Shown here: positions 1 through 8,060 of the stretch, in pieces | Numbering within the stretch: the first letter of the stretch is position 1 | How the letters are laid out: every line of letters starts with the position of its first letter | Source of the DNA: Candidatus Endobugula sp. | Lineage (GTDB): Bacteria; Pseudomonadota; Gammaproteobacteria; Pseudomonadales; Cellvibrionaceae | Length of the DNA stretch: 43,494 nucleotides | Assembly: GCA_020628895.1 (NCBI GenBank) | Contig: JAHDEM010000020.1 | Span: 1 to 43,494 of the forward strand | Direction: 5' to 3' | Made by a program: the position numbers and the translations under genes | The notes under the pieces: generated by a model | Seen by the model: only the letters and a program-made list of their open reading frames with translations | What the model was told of the DNA's origin: nothing | Database searches by the model: none

Positions 1-65
1 TGACTGATTAGGGTGATGTTCTGTATGACTTCAACGTCGATCGCAGTGATGGCTTGATCTTCCCC

Positions 66-160
66 CTATTCCATAGACAGCTCAGTTCGGGCCGTTTGTT
101 GCCGTTCAAATTCTACGGGTGATTGATGATTATTAAAACTATGACGATGTTTTTGAATTA
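66..160 (-). pseudogene. C-terminal remnant of an IS3-family transposase (OrfB)
   Basis: Reading the minus strand towards a TAG stop at 68-66 gives a short peptide containing RHSFNNHQSPVEFERQ. This matches the typical end of IS3-family OrfB integrases (an RRHS-x-SPxxFE pattern after the last catalytic Glu). Upstream of about position 160 the similarity disappears and no DDE core is visible, so only the last 30 or so codons survive. It marks the left part of the window as a site of past insertion-sequence activity. The assignment rests on a short motif, so it is moderately sure at family level and silent on subgroup. Confidence 0.5.
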
Positions 161-405
161 CCCTACATCCACCTAGTGCAATAAGTTAGCTACAGAGCGT
201 AGCTGAACAGGTGTAGGCCATACACCCTAAGGGCGCCTAGAGCTTTTATTGAAGAACCTTGCGGACGAGCGACGCTGCAGTTTTTTTTATACCTGCTGGA
301 TCGGGTGGGTTAAAGAGTAAATGGTTATGCGCATCCCTGCACTCACAATAGTGTGGGTCTTGTCATCTAAAGCAGTTAATGACACCTGAATTTTTAAAAG
401 TATTT
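161..405. other. Non-coding stretch between IS remnant and methyltransferase
   Basis: No credible gene is seen. There is a short perfect hairpin at 210-226 (GGTGTA, 4-base loop, TACACC) and a T-run at 276-283. It is probably decayed insertion-sequence or intergenic DNA downstream of the methyltransferase gene. Confidence 0.4.
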
Positions 406-1335
406 CTAGTCATTTTTTTGGAATATGGCAAGTGTTGTGTGCCCTGAAATTCCCATTCTATTTTCGGATAAAAATGTTTGGAATATTTTATGAAAGCCTA
501 ACTTATAATAAAGCCAATTAGTTACTTTTCCTTTGGGGGCAATATAGCTTTTCTCAAAATATGCTTGATACCAATTCATGATATTTTCTTGAAGTGGTTC
601 GTTTGCTGAATAAATACAAGAGATAGGAAAATGTTCCTGTAGCTTCCATAGGTTTTTGGGGGTCCACAAACTTACATGATGTGGTGGCATATTTAGGGGT
701 AAATTATCCTGTCTGCCTACGAATGAGTCATCATTCGGTACGGCAATAGCGAGTATGCCTCCTGGTTTTAGAACTTTGACAGATGCTGCTAGGAACGTTT
801 TTACATCATATACATGCTCTAAAACCTGCAAAGTGGTTACGCAGTCATATTGCTCTTCATGGTTTAAAGCATGCTCTTCAATACTTTCATTAAAACCTTG
901 AATTCCTTTTTCCTGAAGTGCTTTTAAACCATACGGATTGGTTTCTATTCCATTTACAGATTTAAATTTGTGTTTAATTTTTTCTAAAAATAGACCACTG
1001 CCACAGCCAATATCTAAAATACTGTCATTTTCTTGGAGGTACTGGCTCAAAAATTCAAATTCCCATCTGTTATCAATATAGCTCCAAGATTGATGTTGCT
1101 CATTTGAGTAAAGGTCGTCGTAAAACTTTGTGGAGCCAACTAAACTTTGAGGGTGATAAAACTTGTATCCAGTTTCATTACATCGAAACAGATGAAATTG
1201 TTCAATGTCATCTATAAATTGCGCCACATCGAAATTTAGTTCATTTTTATAGCAAGATAAAATCTTCGACTTATCATACGTTTCTATCAAAGTAGCAGGT
1301 AACCCGCTAATAGGGCTAAGGACGATCTCTTTCAT
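406..1335 (-). CDS. Class I SAM-dependent methyltransferase (Methyltransf_23 type)
   Basis: Predicted soluble SAM-dependent methyltransferase, 309 aa from the preferred start. The glycine-rich SAM loop ILDIGCGSG lies near residues 106-114. It is followed by an acidic post-beta2 position (GIETN), a LQVLEHVYD segment and a post-core VLKPGG strand-turn, the order seen in UbiG-like and Methyltransf_23 enzymes. The frame is open further upstream to a GTG at 1395, but ATG 1335 has a GGA about 8 bases upstream and the others have no ribosome binding site. Genes of this type often sit in surface-polysaccharide or secondary-metabolite loci, but here it stands alone between an IS remnant and a 1-kb gene-poor stretch, so its substrate cannot be inferred. 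Isolation suggests a transferred or stranded gene. Confidence 0.75.
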   Translation of the reverse strand: MKEIVLSPISGLPATLIETYDKSKILSCYKNELNFDVAQFIDDIEQFHLFRCNETGYKFYHPQSLVGSTKFYDDLYSNEQHQSWSYIDNRWEFEFLSQYLQENDSILDIGCGSGLFLEKIKHKFKSVNGIETNPYGLKALQEKGIQGFNESIEEHALNHEEQYDCVTTLQVLEHVYDVKTFLAASVKVLKPGGILAIAVPNDDSFVGRQDNLPLNMPPHHVSLWTPKNLWKLQEHFPISCIYSANEPLQENIMNWYQAYFEKSYIAPKGKVTNWLYYKLGFHKIFQTFLSENRMGISGHTTLAIFQKND

Positions 1336-1767
1336 ACACTGTATCCGATCACATAGTAGTTTCATTCCATTGTACAGAAATTGTCTATGACTCACAAAAT
1401 AAAAGCTTGGATAATTGACCTAGAATTTATGTTAATAGTGCTATGCCATAGTAGTAGCATAAGAGATAATGAAGAAACTAACGATATCATTTTCGTCGTA
1501 GTTAGCAATATCCAACAAAATACCACATCTATTTTCTAATGCATAAGATAACGCAGGGAGAGGGATAACAGGATGATGTTGTCCGAGAGTTTATATCGGC
1601 GGTGCTGTTTGGCACTCTGATTTTTGCATCACATTCGGGGCTGAAGTCAATCAGAAGGGTATGGCTGTTCGTCATTTGAGGTGGTACGCGAGTTGGGGTT
1701 AGAATGTCGCGAGACAGTTTAGTCATCTACCGTGGGAGTTGGGAAGACTGCTTTTGTGTTTTTGATG

Positions 1768-1790
1768 CCCCTCCGTCCTTGAGGACGGGG
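1768..1790 (+). repeat. GC-rich hairpin resembling an IS200/IS605-type element end
   Basis: CCGTCC, loop TTGA, GGACGG, with extra C/G pairs outside a bulged T. Hairpins reading as CCCGTCC...GGACGGG are common at the right ends of tnpB-carrying IS200/IS605 elements. No tnpA or tnpB reading frame is recognisable beside it, so at most a relic end remains. Confidence 0.35.
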
Positions 1791-1904
1791 TTATGCTGAC
1801 GACCATAGAGCTTTTATACTAACTAAGAGCGCTGTAAGTGGTCTTGGATATTTCTCTAATAAGCAACATATATTACACCTCTAAATAAACAACTCTCTGA
1901 TCAA

Positions 1905-1923
1905 CATTTTTTGTCAAAAAATG
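1905..1923. repeat. 19-bp perfect palindrome
   Basis: Arms CATTTTTTG and CAAAAAATG around a single T. It is AT-rich and lies in a gene-poor stretch. No function can be assigned. Confidence 0.4.
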
Positions 1924-2191
1924 GGAAAACAGCGTACGTATATTCGGTCTGTCAACTGAGCATGTATGGCCCTAGTCCTAATGAAAACCGTCTATCGTCC
2001 TTACTAACTCCCCTGTTCGTGTGGCTTACTAGTATTCGTCAAGTCCGGTTCAACCTGATGTATTATTACTTCATCGTGTTGATCAGATAAGAGACTCTTT
2101 GTGTTTATTACCTATTTTTTCCACCATCGGTTACGTTGCATGATACTTGACCTAGTGAATCATAGCTGAACCCAATAAAGTAACATTGATA

Positions 2192-2244
2192 ATGAACACT
2201 TCTTGTTTTGATTTATGACGCTAATGTCAACGAGAGGTGTTCAT
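2192..2244. repeat. Spaced 12-bp inverted repeat
   Basis: ATGAACACTTCT at 2192-2203 is matched in inverted orientation by AGAGGTGTTCAT at 2233-2244, 11 of 12 bases, with 29 bases between. It could be a long-loop hairpin or the ends of a deleted element. It lies about 270 bases upstream of the LysR gene. Confidence 0.4.
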
Positions 2245-2342
2245 CTCATCATACATGTAACATTACATTTTTATATTTTTGCTAACTTTCCCTTTATTTG
2301 GTAGAACAATCTGCCAGTTTTTAATAAGTGAGAAATATTGCT

Positions 2343-2356
2343 TTGATGTCGATCAA
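2343..2356. promoter_or_regulatory. Candidate FNR/Anr binding site
   Basis: TTGATGTCGATCAA matches the FNR/Anr consensus TTGAT-N4-ATCAA at all ten specified bases. It lies 154 bases before the LysR start codon. It is placed upstream of a regulator gene for amino-acid-derived carbon use, so oxygen-responsive control of that regulator is possible. A chance match in a window this size is not negligible. Confidence 0.4.
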
Positions 2357-2509
2357 CCCTTTACGCGCCTAAAATGTATTAGTGTTATTAAACATTTTTA
2401 TCTTCTGATGACATTATTGCTTAAGTTGTATAGAAATATTTTCTTACTATGAATTTTTTCTAGTTACTGTATGCTTAATTAATATGTTTATCACTTTGGC
2501 GATATTTAG

Positions 2510-3400
2510 ATGAATTTTAAGCGGATAGAAGCTTTTTTTTGGGTAGCGAAACTTGGTAGTTTTAGCAAAGCCGCCGAGCAACAATGCACCACTCAGCCTG
2601 CGATTTCTTCGCGTATTGCCATGTTAGAAGATGAATTAGGCGTGCGTTTGTTCGAGCGCGATGGTAACAGTAAAGTGATGTTGACCCTCAAAGGGCAAGA
2701 GTTACTGGGGTATGCCGAGCGTTTAATTAATTTATCTAACGAGTTCTTGTACACCGCCAATACTGACCTGGCTTATTCAGGTTTATTACGTTTGGGGGTT
2801 TCAGAAACCATTGCGCATACTTGGTTATCGCATTTTTTAAAAAGTTTACACGATACTTTACCAAATATTACTGTTGAGCTAACGGTTGATTTATCCGTTA
2901 ATTTATCAGAACAGTTACTCAATAGCGTTATTGATTTAGCCTTTTTGGTGGGACCTACGGGCGATCCTGCTATTCACGATGATTCACTTTGGTCTGCACC
3001 ACTTTTTTGGTTTGCCAATACGGAACTTGATGTAGGTGATGGTTTCCAAGAAGTAGATAATCTAGCTCAGTGGACCATTATTACTTACGCTCGTAATACC
3101 TTACCTTTTAATGAAATTAGTCAGCGCTTTGTTGAAAGCTCAGCACAAATTTTCTCGTCCAGCTCTTTGGCCGTATGTCGAAATTTGGTTTTAGAAGGTG
3201 TTGGTATTTCCCCTTTACCCATTAATCTTGTACAAAAAGATATTCACCGTGGTTTGATTCGCCAGATAGAGACTGACTGGCATCCATCAGATTTGTGTTT
3301 TACTGCATCCTACATAATGAAACCCTATAAGCCTGAGCTCGAAACCATTATTGGTCTTGCTCAGCAAGTAGCTAATGAGTATGACGCCAATCAGCTATAA
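2510..3400 (+). CDS. LysR-family transcriptional regulator of the 5-oxoproline operon
   Basis: A 296-aa LysR-type regulator, the usual length of the family. The winged helix-turn-helix occupies about residues 1-60, with the typical segments SFSKAAEQQCTTQPAISSRI and LEDELGVRLFERD. A linker helix follows, and from about residue 90 an effector-binding domain of the periplasmic-binding-protein fold. It lies 285 bases upstream of the DUF1445-TRAP-pxp operon on the same strand, rather than divergent from it as is more usual, with candidate operators in the gap. Inference: it senses 5-oxoproline or a related compound and activates that operon. The family call is firm; the effector is not visible from sequence. 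Confidence 0.85.
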   Translation: MNFKRIEAFFWVAKLGSFSKAAEQQCTTQPAISSRIAMLEDELGVRLFERDGNSKVMLTLKGQELLGYAERLINLSNEFLYTANTDLAYSGLLRLGVSETIAHTWLSHFLKSLHDTLPNITVELTVDLSVNLSEQLLNSVIDLAFLVGPTGDPAIHDDSLWSAPLFWFANTELDVGDGFQEVDNLAQWTIITYARNTLPFNEISQRFVESSAQIFSSSSLAVCRNLVLEGVGISPLPINLVQKDIHRGLIRQIETDWHPSDLCFTASYIMKPYKPELETIIGLAQQVANEYDANQL

Positions 3401-3578
3401 CAGACCTATGCACGAAAGCTATTTTACTTTCATGCTGCGTTAAAAATGGTCTCAATCGGTCTTTATAAACTATAGGCTCCCTCTTTGTGTGCATTTTTGC
3501 CTACAACGATGTAGGAACGAGCCGAGAGCGCCAAGCTTTGCCTTGCCTGAAATCAAAACCATTTTCCGTGCAAAGGTC

Positions 3579-3599
3579 TCTATAATAATAATTTATAGA
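3579..3599. promoter_or_regulatory. AT-rich dyad upstream of the 5-oxoproline operon
   Basis: TCTATAA and TTATAGA form perfect 7-base arms around 7 bases. It lies about 50 bases upstream of a second dyad, a spacing typical of the recognition and activation sites of LysR regulators. Confidence 0.35.
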
Positions 3600-3648
3600 A
3601 TTATAAAAAATCTATTAATTAGACTTTTTATTGCTTTGGTAACATGAT

Positions 3649-3661
3649 TGACACATTGTCA
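3649..3661. promoter_or_regulatory. Candidate LysR operator (T-N11-A) overlapping a -35 element
   Basis: TGACA-CAT-TGTCA is a perfect dyad with the T-N11-A form of LysR-type sites. It overlaps a perfect TTGACA hexamer (3648-3653) located 31 bases before the first gene of the operon. No good -10 box sits at the right spacing, so the transcription start is uncertain. The neighbouring LysR protein is the natural candidate ligand. Confidence 0.45.
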
Positions 3662-3684
3662 GTTAGCTAAAAGATAACGAGTCC

Positions 3685-4500
3685 ATGTCTTTACTTAGTC
3701 AAGCCAAAAACAACATTGCTACATTAAGAGATCAAATTAGATCTGGCCATTTTACGAAAATGACCAGTGGCTTTGCTCCCGGTCTTGTGCAAGGTAATGT
3801 GGTGATTTTGTCAAAAGATTATGCTGAGGACTTTCTTGCCTTTTGTCGGGCAAACCCTAAACCATGCCCTGTCATTGGTGTATCTGAAGTGGGTAGCCCT
3901 TTTTTACCAACATTGGGTACGGATATTGATATCCGAATTGATGTGCCTGAATACTATATTTTTGAAAATGGGAAGCACACTCAAACGTCCAACAATCTTA
4001 ATACTCATTGGATAAATGATTTAGTAGCTGTGGTATTGGGTTGTTCATTTTCCTTCGAAGAGGCATTGCGCTCAGAGGGCTTCACTATACGTAATGTAGA
4101 GCAAGGTCTTAACGTCTCTATGTTTGATACCAATATATCGTTGACTGAAACACAATATTTCTCCGGCAATATGGTTGTATCGATGAGACCATTTAAGGAA
4201 AGCGAAATCTCCACAATAAAAAAAATCACTGCGCAATTTCCGAAAGCCCATGGTGCACCCATTCATGTTGGTGACCCTTCAGTTATAGGTATTGATGATA
4301 TTAGATCACCAGATTATGGCGATAGTATATCTATCGCTAATGATGAGATCCCTGTTTTTTGGGCTTGCGGTGTGACCAGTCAAGAAGCGTTAAAGCATGC
4401 AAAGCTGCCTCTAGCAATAACACATGCACCGGGGAAAATGTTAATCACAGATAAAACATATCACGAATTATCAAGTAACTATTTAAATAACAAAGACTAA
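3685..4500 (+). CDS. DUF1445 / D-glutamate cyclase-like protein (putative hydro-lyase)
   Basis: A 271-aa protein of the DUF1445 (YcsI-type) family, homologous to the C-terminal part of the mammalian D-glutamate cyclase DGLUCY, which interconverts D-glutamate and 5-oxo-D-proline. Family-like segments are GFAPGLVQGN near the N-terminus, PCPVIGVSEVGSP, the conserved MRPF in the middle, a HVGDPSVIGIDDI segment near residue 194 and the C-terminal ITHAPGKMLITD. Length matches the usual 260-275 aa. It is the first gene of the operon, 12 bases before dctP, with pxpABC further downstream. Context supports a role with 5-oxoproline or D-glutamate, possibly feeding or draining the 5-oxoproline pool. The activity of bacterial members is largely inferred. 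Confidence 0.8.
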   Translation: MSLLSQAKNNIATLRDQIRSGHFTKMTSGFAPGLVQGNVVILSKDYAEDFLAFCRANPKPCPVIGVSEVGSPFLPTLGTDIDIRIDVPEYYIFENGKHTQTSNNLNTHWINDLVAVVLGCSFSFEEALRSEGFTIRNVEQGLNVSMFDTNISLTETQYFSGNMVVSMRPFKESEISTIKKITAQFPKAHGAPIHVGDPSVIGIDDIRSPDYGDSISIANDEIPVFWACGVTSQEALKHAKLPLAITHAPGKMLITDKTYHELSSNYLNNKD

Positions 4501-4512
4501 AAGAGGGTGATC

Positions 4513-5478
4513 ATGAAAAAACTGGTATGGCTAACAGCCTTATTAACAAGTATAAGCAGCGCATCTTTTGCGGACAATTGGGATATGCCAACGCCGTATG
4601 GTGATGGTACACATCATACACAGGTGGCAAAAAGTTTTGCAGAAGAAGTGAATGAAAAATCTGGCGGCAAGTTAACCATTAAAGTCCATTCAGGTGGTTC
4701 TCTGATTAAACACCCTGAGATTCACCGTGCGGTGAAAACCCGCCAAGTACAAATTGGTGAGGTGTTTGTTGGGCGTTTAGGAAATATCGACCCCGTGTTT
4801 AAGCTCGATAATATTCCATTTTTAGCAACGGATTTTGATAGTGCTGAAAAACTATATAAGGCTTCTAAACCGGCACTGAATAAACAACTAGAAAACGATG
4901 GTTTGATGCTGTTATATGCTGCTCCATGGCCAGCACAAGATTTGTATTCAAACAAGCCAGTAAATAGCTTAGACGATTTGGCGGGTTTAAAAATGCGTGC
5001 TTATAGCCCAACCACATCTCGTTTAGCCGATTTAATGGGGACGACACCTGTAAATATTCCCTTCAGTGATGTCGCACAAGCATTTACAACCAATGCGGTT
5101 GATGCCATGGTTACCTCGCCAAGTACAGGTGTGAATAGCCAAAGTTGGGATTATATTAGCCACTTCACAACTATTAGCGCATGGATTCCTAAAAATATGA
5201 TGTTTGTGAATAAGAAAATCTTTGATCGCCTTGATTCTGATACGCAAAAAGTTATTCTTACTGCGGCTGCCAATGCTGAGAAAAAAGGTTGGGAGTTAGG
5301 CCGACAGCTTGCCGTCGAACATACCAATATTCTTAAAGAAAAAGGTATGATTGTGGCTGAACCATCTCAGGCTTTAGATTCATCTCTACGCGAAATTGGT
5401 GCGACTATGGTCAATGAATGGTTGGACGAGTCAGGTGCTGATGGTAAAACGATTATTGATGCTTATAAAAGCATGTAA
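4513..5478 (+). CDS. dctP: TRAP transporter solute-binding protein, DctP family (first system)
   Basis: Periplasmic substrate-binding subunit of a tripartite ATP-independent transporter, 321 aa. It starts with a Sec signal peptide (MKKLVWLTALLTSISSASFA, cleavage near residue 20). It has the DctP landmarks DLAGLKMRAYSPTTSRLADL, whose Arg in this position normally binds the substrate carboxylate, and DVAQAFTTNAVDAMVTSP. A GTG at 4507 is in frame, but it lies inside the AAGAGGG ribosome binding site, so ATG 4513 is the better start. It is followed after 34 bases by dctQ. Inference from the flanking DUF1445 and pxp genes: the ligand is 5-oxoproline (pyroglutamate) or a close relative. Confidence 0.88.
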   Translation: MKKLVWLTALLTSISSASFADNWDMPTPYGDGTHHTQVAKSFAEEVNEKSGGKLTIKVHSGGSLIKHPEIHRAVKTRQVQIGEVFVGRLGNIDPVFKLDNIPFLATDFDSAEKLYKASKPALNKQLENDGLMLLYAAPWPAQDLYSNKPVNSLDDLAGLKMRAYSPTTSRLADLMGTTPVNIPFSDVAQAFTTNAVDAMVTSPSTGVNSQSWDYISHFTTISAWIPKNMMFVNKKIFDRLDSDTQKVILTAAANAEKKGWELGRQLAVEHTNILKEKGMIVAEPSQALDSSLREIGATMVNEWLDESGADGKTIIDAYKSM

Positions 5479-5512
5479 ATATAGCGTGTAGACATTAAGA
5501 AGCGGTTTTATT

Positions 5513-6028
5513 ATGAAGAAAATTAGGCAGTACTTTTATACGTTATCCGCTTTTTTATCAGGTTTTTGCCTTGTAACAATGACCCTGTTAATCCTTGCCC
5601 AAATAACGGCGCGTTTGATGGGGTTTATTATTCCTTCCTCCGAAGACTTCGCTGGATGGCTATTGTCAGCCACTATTTTTTTTGGTTTGGCTTACACCTT
5701 TAACGAGGGTGGTCATATTCGTGTCACAATTTTATTGTCACGTTTGTCAGGTAAGAAACGTCGTTTACAAGAAGGTTTTAATTTACTAGCGGGATTTTTT
5801 ATCAGTGCTTATATGGCGTTTTATCTTTTTTATACGGTTTATGAGTCCTATGATTTTGAAGATGTATCGGATACTTATGTGGCCATGCCGATGTGGATTA
5901 TTCAGATGCCCATGGCATTAGGTGCATTATTCTTAATGATTGCCATTATTGATAACGCCATTGATTATATCGCGGGTAAAACACCGAGCTATATTAGTAG
6001 CGAAAATAAATTAAGTGGTGAAGATTAA
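5513..6028 (+). CDS. dctQ: TRAP transporter small membrane subunit, DctQ family
   Basis: A 171-aa inner-membrane protein with four hydrophobic segments (about residues 10-35, 45-65, 88-110 and 128-150), the DctQ layout. Conserved-type features are the PSSEDFAGWLLSATIFFGLA stretch after helix 1 and EGGHIRV after helix 2. It pairs with DctM to form the membrane part of the transporter. It is placed between dctP and dctM, with only 2 bases before the dctM start, so the three are surely co-transcribed. Confidence 0.87.
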   Translation: MKKIRQYFYTLSAFLSGFCLVTMTLLILAQITARLMGFIIPSSEDFAGWLLSATIFFGLAYTFNEGGHIRVTILLSRLSGKKRRLQEGFNLLAGFFISAYMAFYLFYTVYESYDFEDVSDTYVAMPMWIIQMPMALGALFLMIAIIDNAIDYIAGKTPSYISSENKLSGED

Positions 6029-6030
6029 TC

Positions 6031-7332
6031 ATGGATATGGTAGTTGTTGGCAGCATATTAGTGGTTTGTATGATACTCATGCTAACCAGTGGCATTTGGG
6101 TAGCACTCACCTTAACAGGGTTATCAGTTATTGGTTTGTGGTTAATTGATAATAGCAGTATTGGTTTATTGTTAGGCACCTCTTCGTGGAGTGCGACAAT
6201 AGGTTGGTCTTTAACTGCATTACCCTTGTTTATTTGGATGGGTGAGATTTTATTTCGCACGCGACTTTCCAAAGATTTATTTGAGGGCTTATCGCCTGTG
6301 CTATCGAAAATGCCGGGTAAGCTGTTGCATGTAAATATTCTAAGTTGCGGTATTTTTGCAGCCGTTTCTGGCTCTTCTGCGGCAACCGCTGCAACGATTG
6401 GGCGTATGACATTACCAGAACTATCTAAGCGTGGTTACGATGACTTTATGTCTATCGGTACATTAGCGGGCTCAGGTACTTTGGGGCTATTAATACCGCC
6501 ATCGATTATTTTGATTGTTTATGGTGTGGCGGCTGAGGTTTCCATTGCCCGTTTGTTTTTAGCCGGTGCCTTACCCGGTTTAGTTTTAATTGGTTTATTT
6601 ATGCTTTACACCATGGGCTGGTCATTATTGACTAAAAGCGGCGGCACTATAAAAGATGATAACTATTCTTTAAAAGATAAAATTATTGCGTTTAAAAAAT
6701 TGGTGCCCATTGTATTGCTTATTGGCAGTGTTTTAGGTTCCATTTATCAAGGGGTAGCGACTCCAACGGAAGCCGCAGCGCTTGGTGTTACTGGTGCAAT
6801 ACTGCTGTCGATGTTTTTAGGTAGTTTTAGTTTTACCAGTTTTATCGATAGTATCACTGGAGCAGTTAAAAACTCCTGCATGCTCGGTTTAATATTGGTA
6901 GGTGCTCATTTTTTAACGCTTGCGATGGGGTTTATTGGTATTCCAAATGCTTTAGCCGAGTGGATAGCATCTTTAGGTTTAAGCCCCATTCAATTAATTA
7001 TTTGCTTAACCATATTTTTTGTTATTCTGGGCTGCTTTTTGGATGGAATTTCAGTCATTGTATTAACGACGTCTGTTGTGTTGCCAATGGTCACCCAAGC
7101 CAATATTGATTTAATTTGGTTTGGTATTTTCCTCGTATTGGTTGTAGAAATGTCGCAAATTACACCACCGGTAGGATTTAATCTGTTTGTAATTCAATCC
7201 TTAACAGGTAAAAATATTTTGTATGTCGCTAAAGCGGCATTGCCATTTTTCTTTATGATTTTGATAGGAATTGTGTTAATTACGCTTTATCCTTCTATCG
7301 TACTTTATTTGCCAACATTGATGACGAGCTAA
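6031..7332 (+). CDS. dctM: TRAP transporter large permease, DctM family
   Basis: A 433-aa polytopic inner-membrane protein, the sodium-coupled permease of the first TRAP system. It shows the DctM hallmarks: a GSSAATAATIGRMTLPEL segment near residue 115, followed by LIPPSIILIVYGV, then PTEAAALGV in the middle and ITPPVGFNLFVIQ near the C-terminus. Ten or more hydrophobic segments are evident. Its stop codon overlaps the pxpA start codon by one base (TAATG), coupling import to the hydrolase genes. Confidence 0.9.
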   Translation: MDMVVVGSILVVCMILMLTSGIWVALTLTGLSVIGLWLIDNSSIGLLLGTSSWSATIGWSLTALPLFIWMGEILFRTRLSKDLFEGLSPVLSKMPGKLLHVNILSCGIFAAVSGSSAATAATIGRMTLPELSKRGYDDFMSIGTLAGSGTLGLLIPPSIILIVYGVAAEVSIARLFLAGALPGLVLIGLFMLYTMGWSLLTKSGGTIKDDNYSLKDKIIAFKKLVPIVLLIGSVLGSIYQGVATPTEAAALGVTGAILLSMFLGSFSFTSFIDSITGAVKNSCMLGLILVGAHFLTLAMGFIGIPNALAEWIASLGLSPIQLIICLTIFFVILGCFLDGISVIVLTTSVVLPMVTQANIDLIWFGIFLVLVVEMSQITPPVGFNLFVIQSLTGKNILYVAKAALPFFFMILIGIVLITLYPSIVLYLPTLMTS

Positions 7333-8060
7333 TGATTAAACTAAATTGTGATATGGGCGAGAGTTTTGGTGCTTGGTCAATGGGTGCTGATGAGGCTATC
7401 ATGCCCTATATCGATATGAGCAATGTAGCCTGCGGTTTTCATGCGGGTGACCCACAAATTATGGCTAAAACTGTGGCTTTAGCAGTAGAGCATAATGTCA
7501 CGATAGGTGCGCACCCTGGTTATCCAGACTTATTAGGTTTTGGGCGAAAAGCCTTAAACTTTTCTGAAAGTGAATTGACCCATATTGTTCTTTATCAAGT
7601 AGGTGCTCTTCAAGGTATTTGCTCACAACATAATGCTGAGCTCGCTTACATCAAACCTCACGGTGCACTTTATAATGTCATGATGCGCGATATTACCGTA
7701 TTTAGTGCTATTGTTAAGGCTGCCGCATCGGTTAAATTGCCGCTCATGATTATGGCAACCCCTGATAACCATAAACATATTCAGCTTGCTCAATCTTTGG
7801 GAGTTCGCTTATTTTTCGAGGCTTTTTGTGATCGAGCTTATACAGACGATGGGCATTTGCAAAGCAGACAAGAGAAAGGCGCAGTGCATCAAACTCTTGG
7901 GCTTATTGTTGAGCAAGCACAGCAGATTATCGAACAACAATCTGTACAAACCACTTCAGGTAACAATTTACCTATTAAAGCCGATTCACTTTGTATCCAC
8001 GGCGACAGTCATCTGGCATTGGCATCGGTCAAAGCATTAAGAGAATTATTGTCACGCTAA
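7332..8060 (+). CDS. pxpA: 5-oxoprolinase subunit A (LamB/YcsF family)
   Basis: A 242-aa cytoplasmic subunit of the ATP-dependent 5-oxoprolinase PxpABC, which opens 5-oxo-L-proline to L-glutamate. LamB/YcsF signatures are present in order: LNCDMGESFG at 4-13, NVACGFHAGD at 31-40, GAHPGYPDLLGFGR at 59-72, YIKPHGALYN near 115, and the C-terminal SLCIHGDSH. Length fits the family (about 245 aa). The start codon overlaps the dctM stop and its stop overlaps the pxpB start, a fully coupled arrangement. The gene order pxpA-pxpB-pxpC after a transporter is one of the recognised contexts of these genes. Confidence 0.93.
   Translation: MIKLNCDMGESFGAWSMGADEAIMPYIDMSNVACGFHAGDPQIMAKTVALAVEHNVTIGAHPGYPDLLGFGRKALNFSESELTHIVLYQVGALQGICSQHNAELAYIKPHGALYNVMMRDITVFSAIVKAAASVKLPLMIMATPDNHKHIQLAQSLGVRLFFEAFCDRAYTDDGHLQSRQEKGAVHQTLGLIVEQAQQIIEQQSVQTTSGNNLPIKADSLCIHGDSHLALASVKALRELLSR

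Larger units (their letters stand above)
1336..2509. other. Gene-poor stretch of about 1.2 kb
   Basis: No credible protein gene was found. The small minus-strand frame at 1529-1726 has no family motif or ribosome binding site. The stretch holds an IS200/IS605-like hairpin (1768-1790), a 19-bp palindrome (1905-1923), a spaced inverted repeat (2192-2244), an FNR-type site (2343-2356) and, at its right end, the AT-rich promoter region of the LysR gene. It looks like decayed mobile DNA joined to a normal promoter. Confidence 0.5.

Noticed and set aside
1529-1726. 65-codon minus-strand frame beside the IS605-like hairpin
   Set aside because: No start signal, no TnpB zinc-finger or RuvC motif in any frame, atypical composition.
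3500-3515. CCTACA-ACGA-TGTAGG hairpin as terminator of the LysR gene
   Set aside because: The stem is only six bases and no T-run follows.
7991-8059. Upstream extension of pxpB
   Set aside because: It would begin within pxpA without a ribosome binding site; ATG 8060 overlaps the pxpA stop as at the other junctions.
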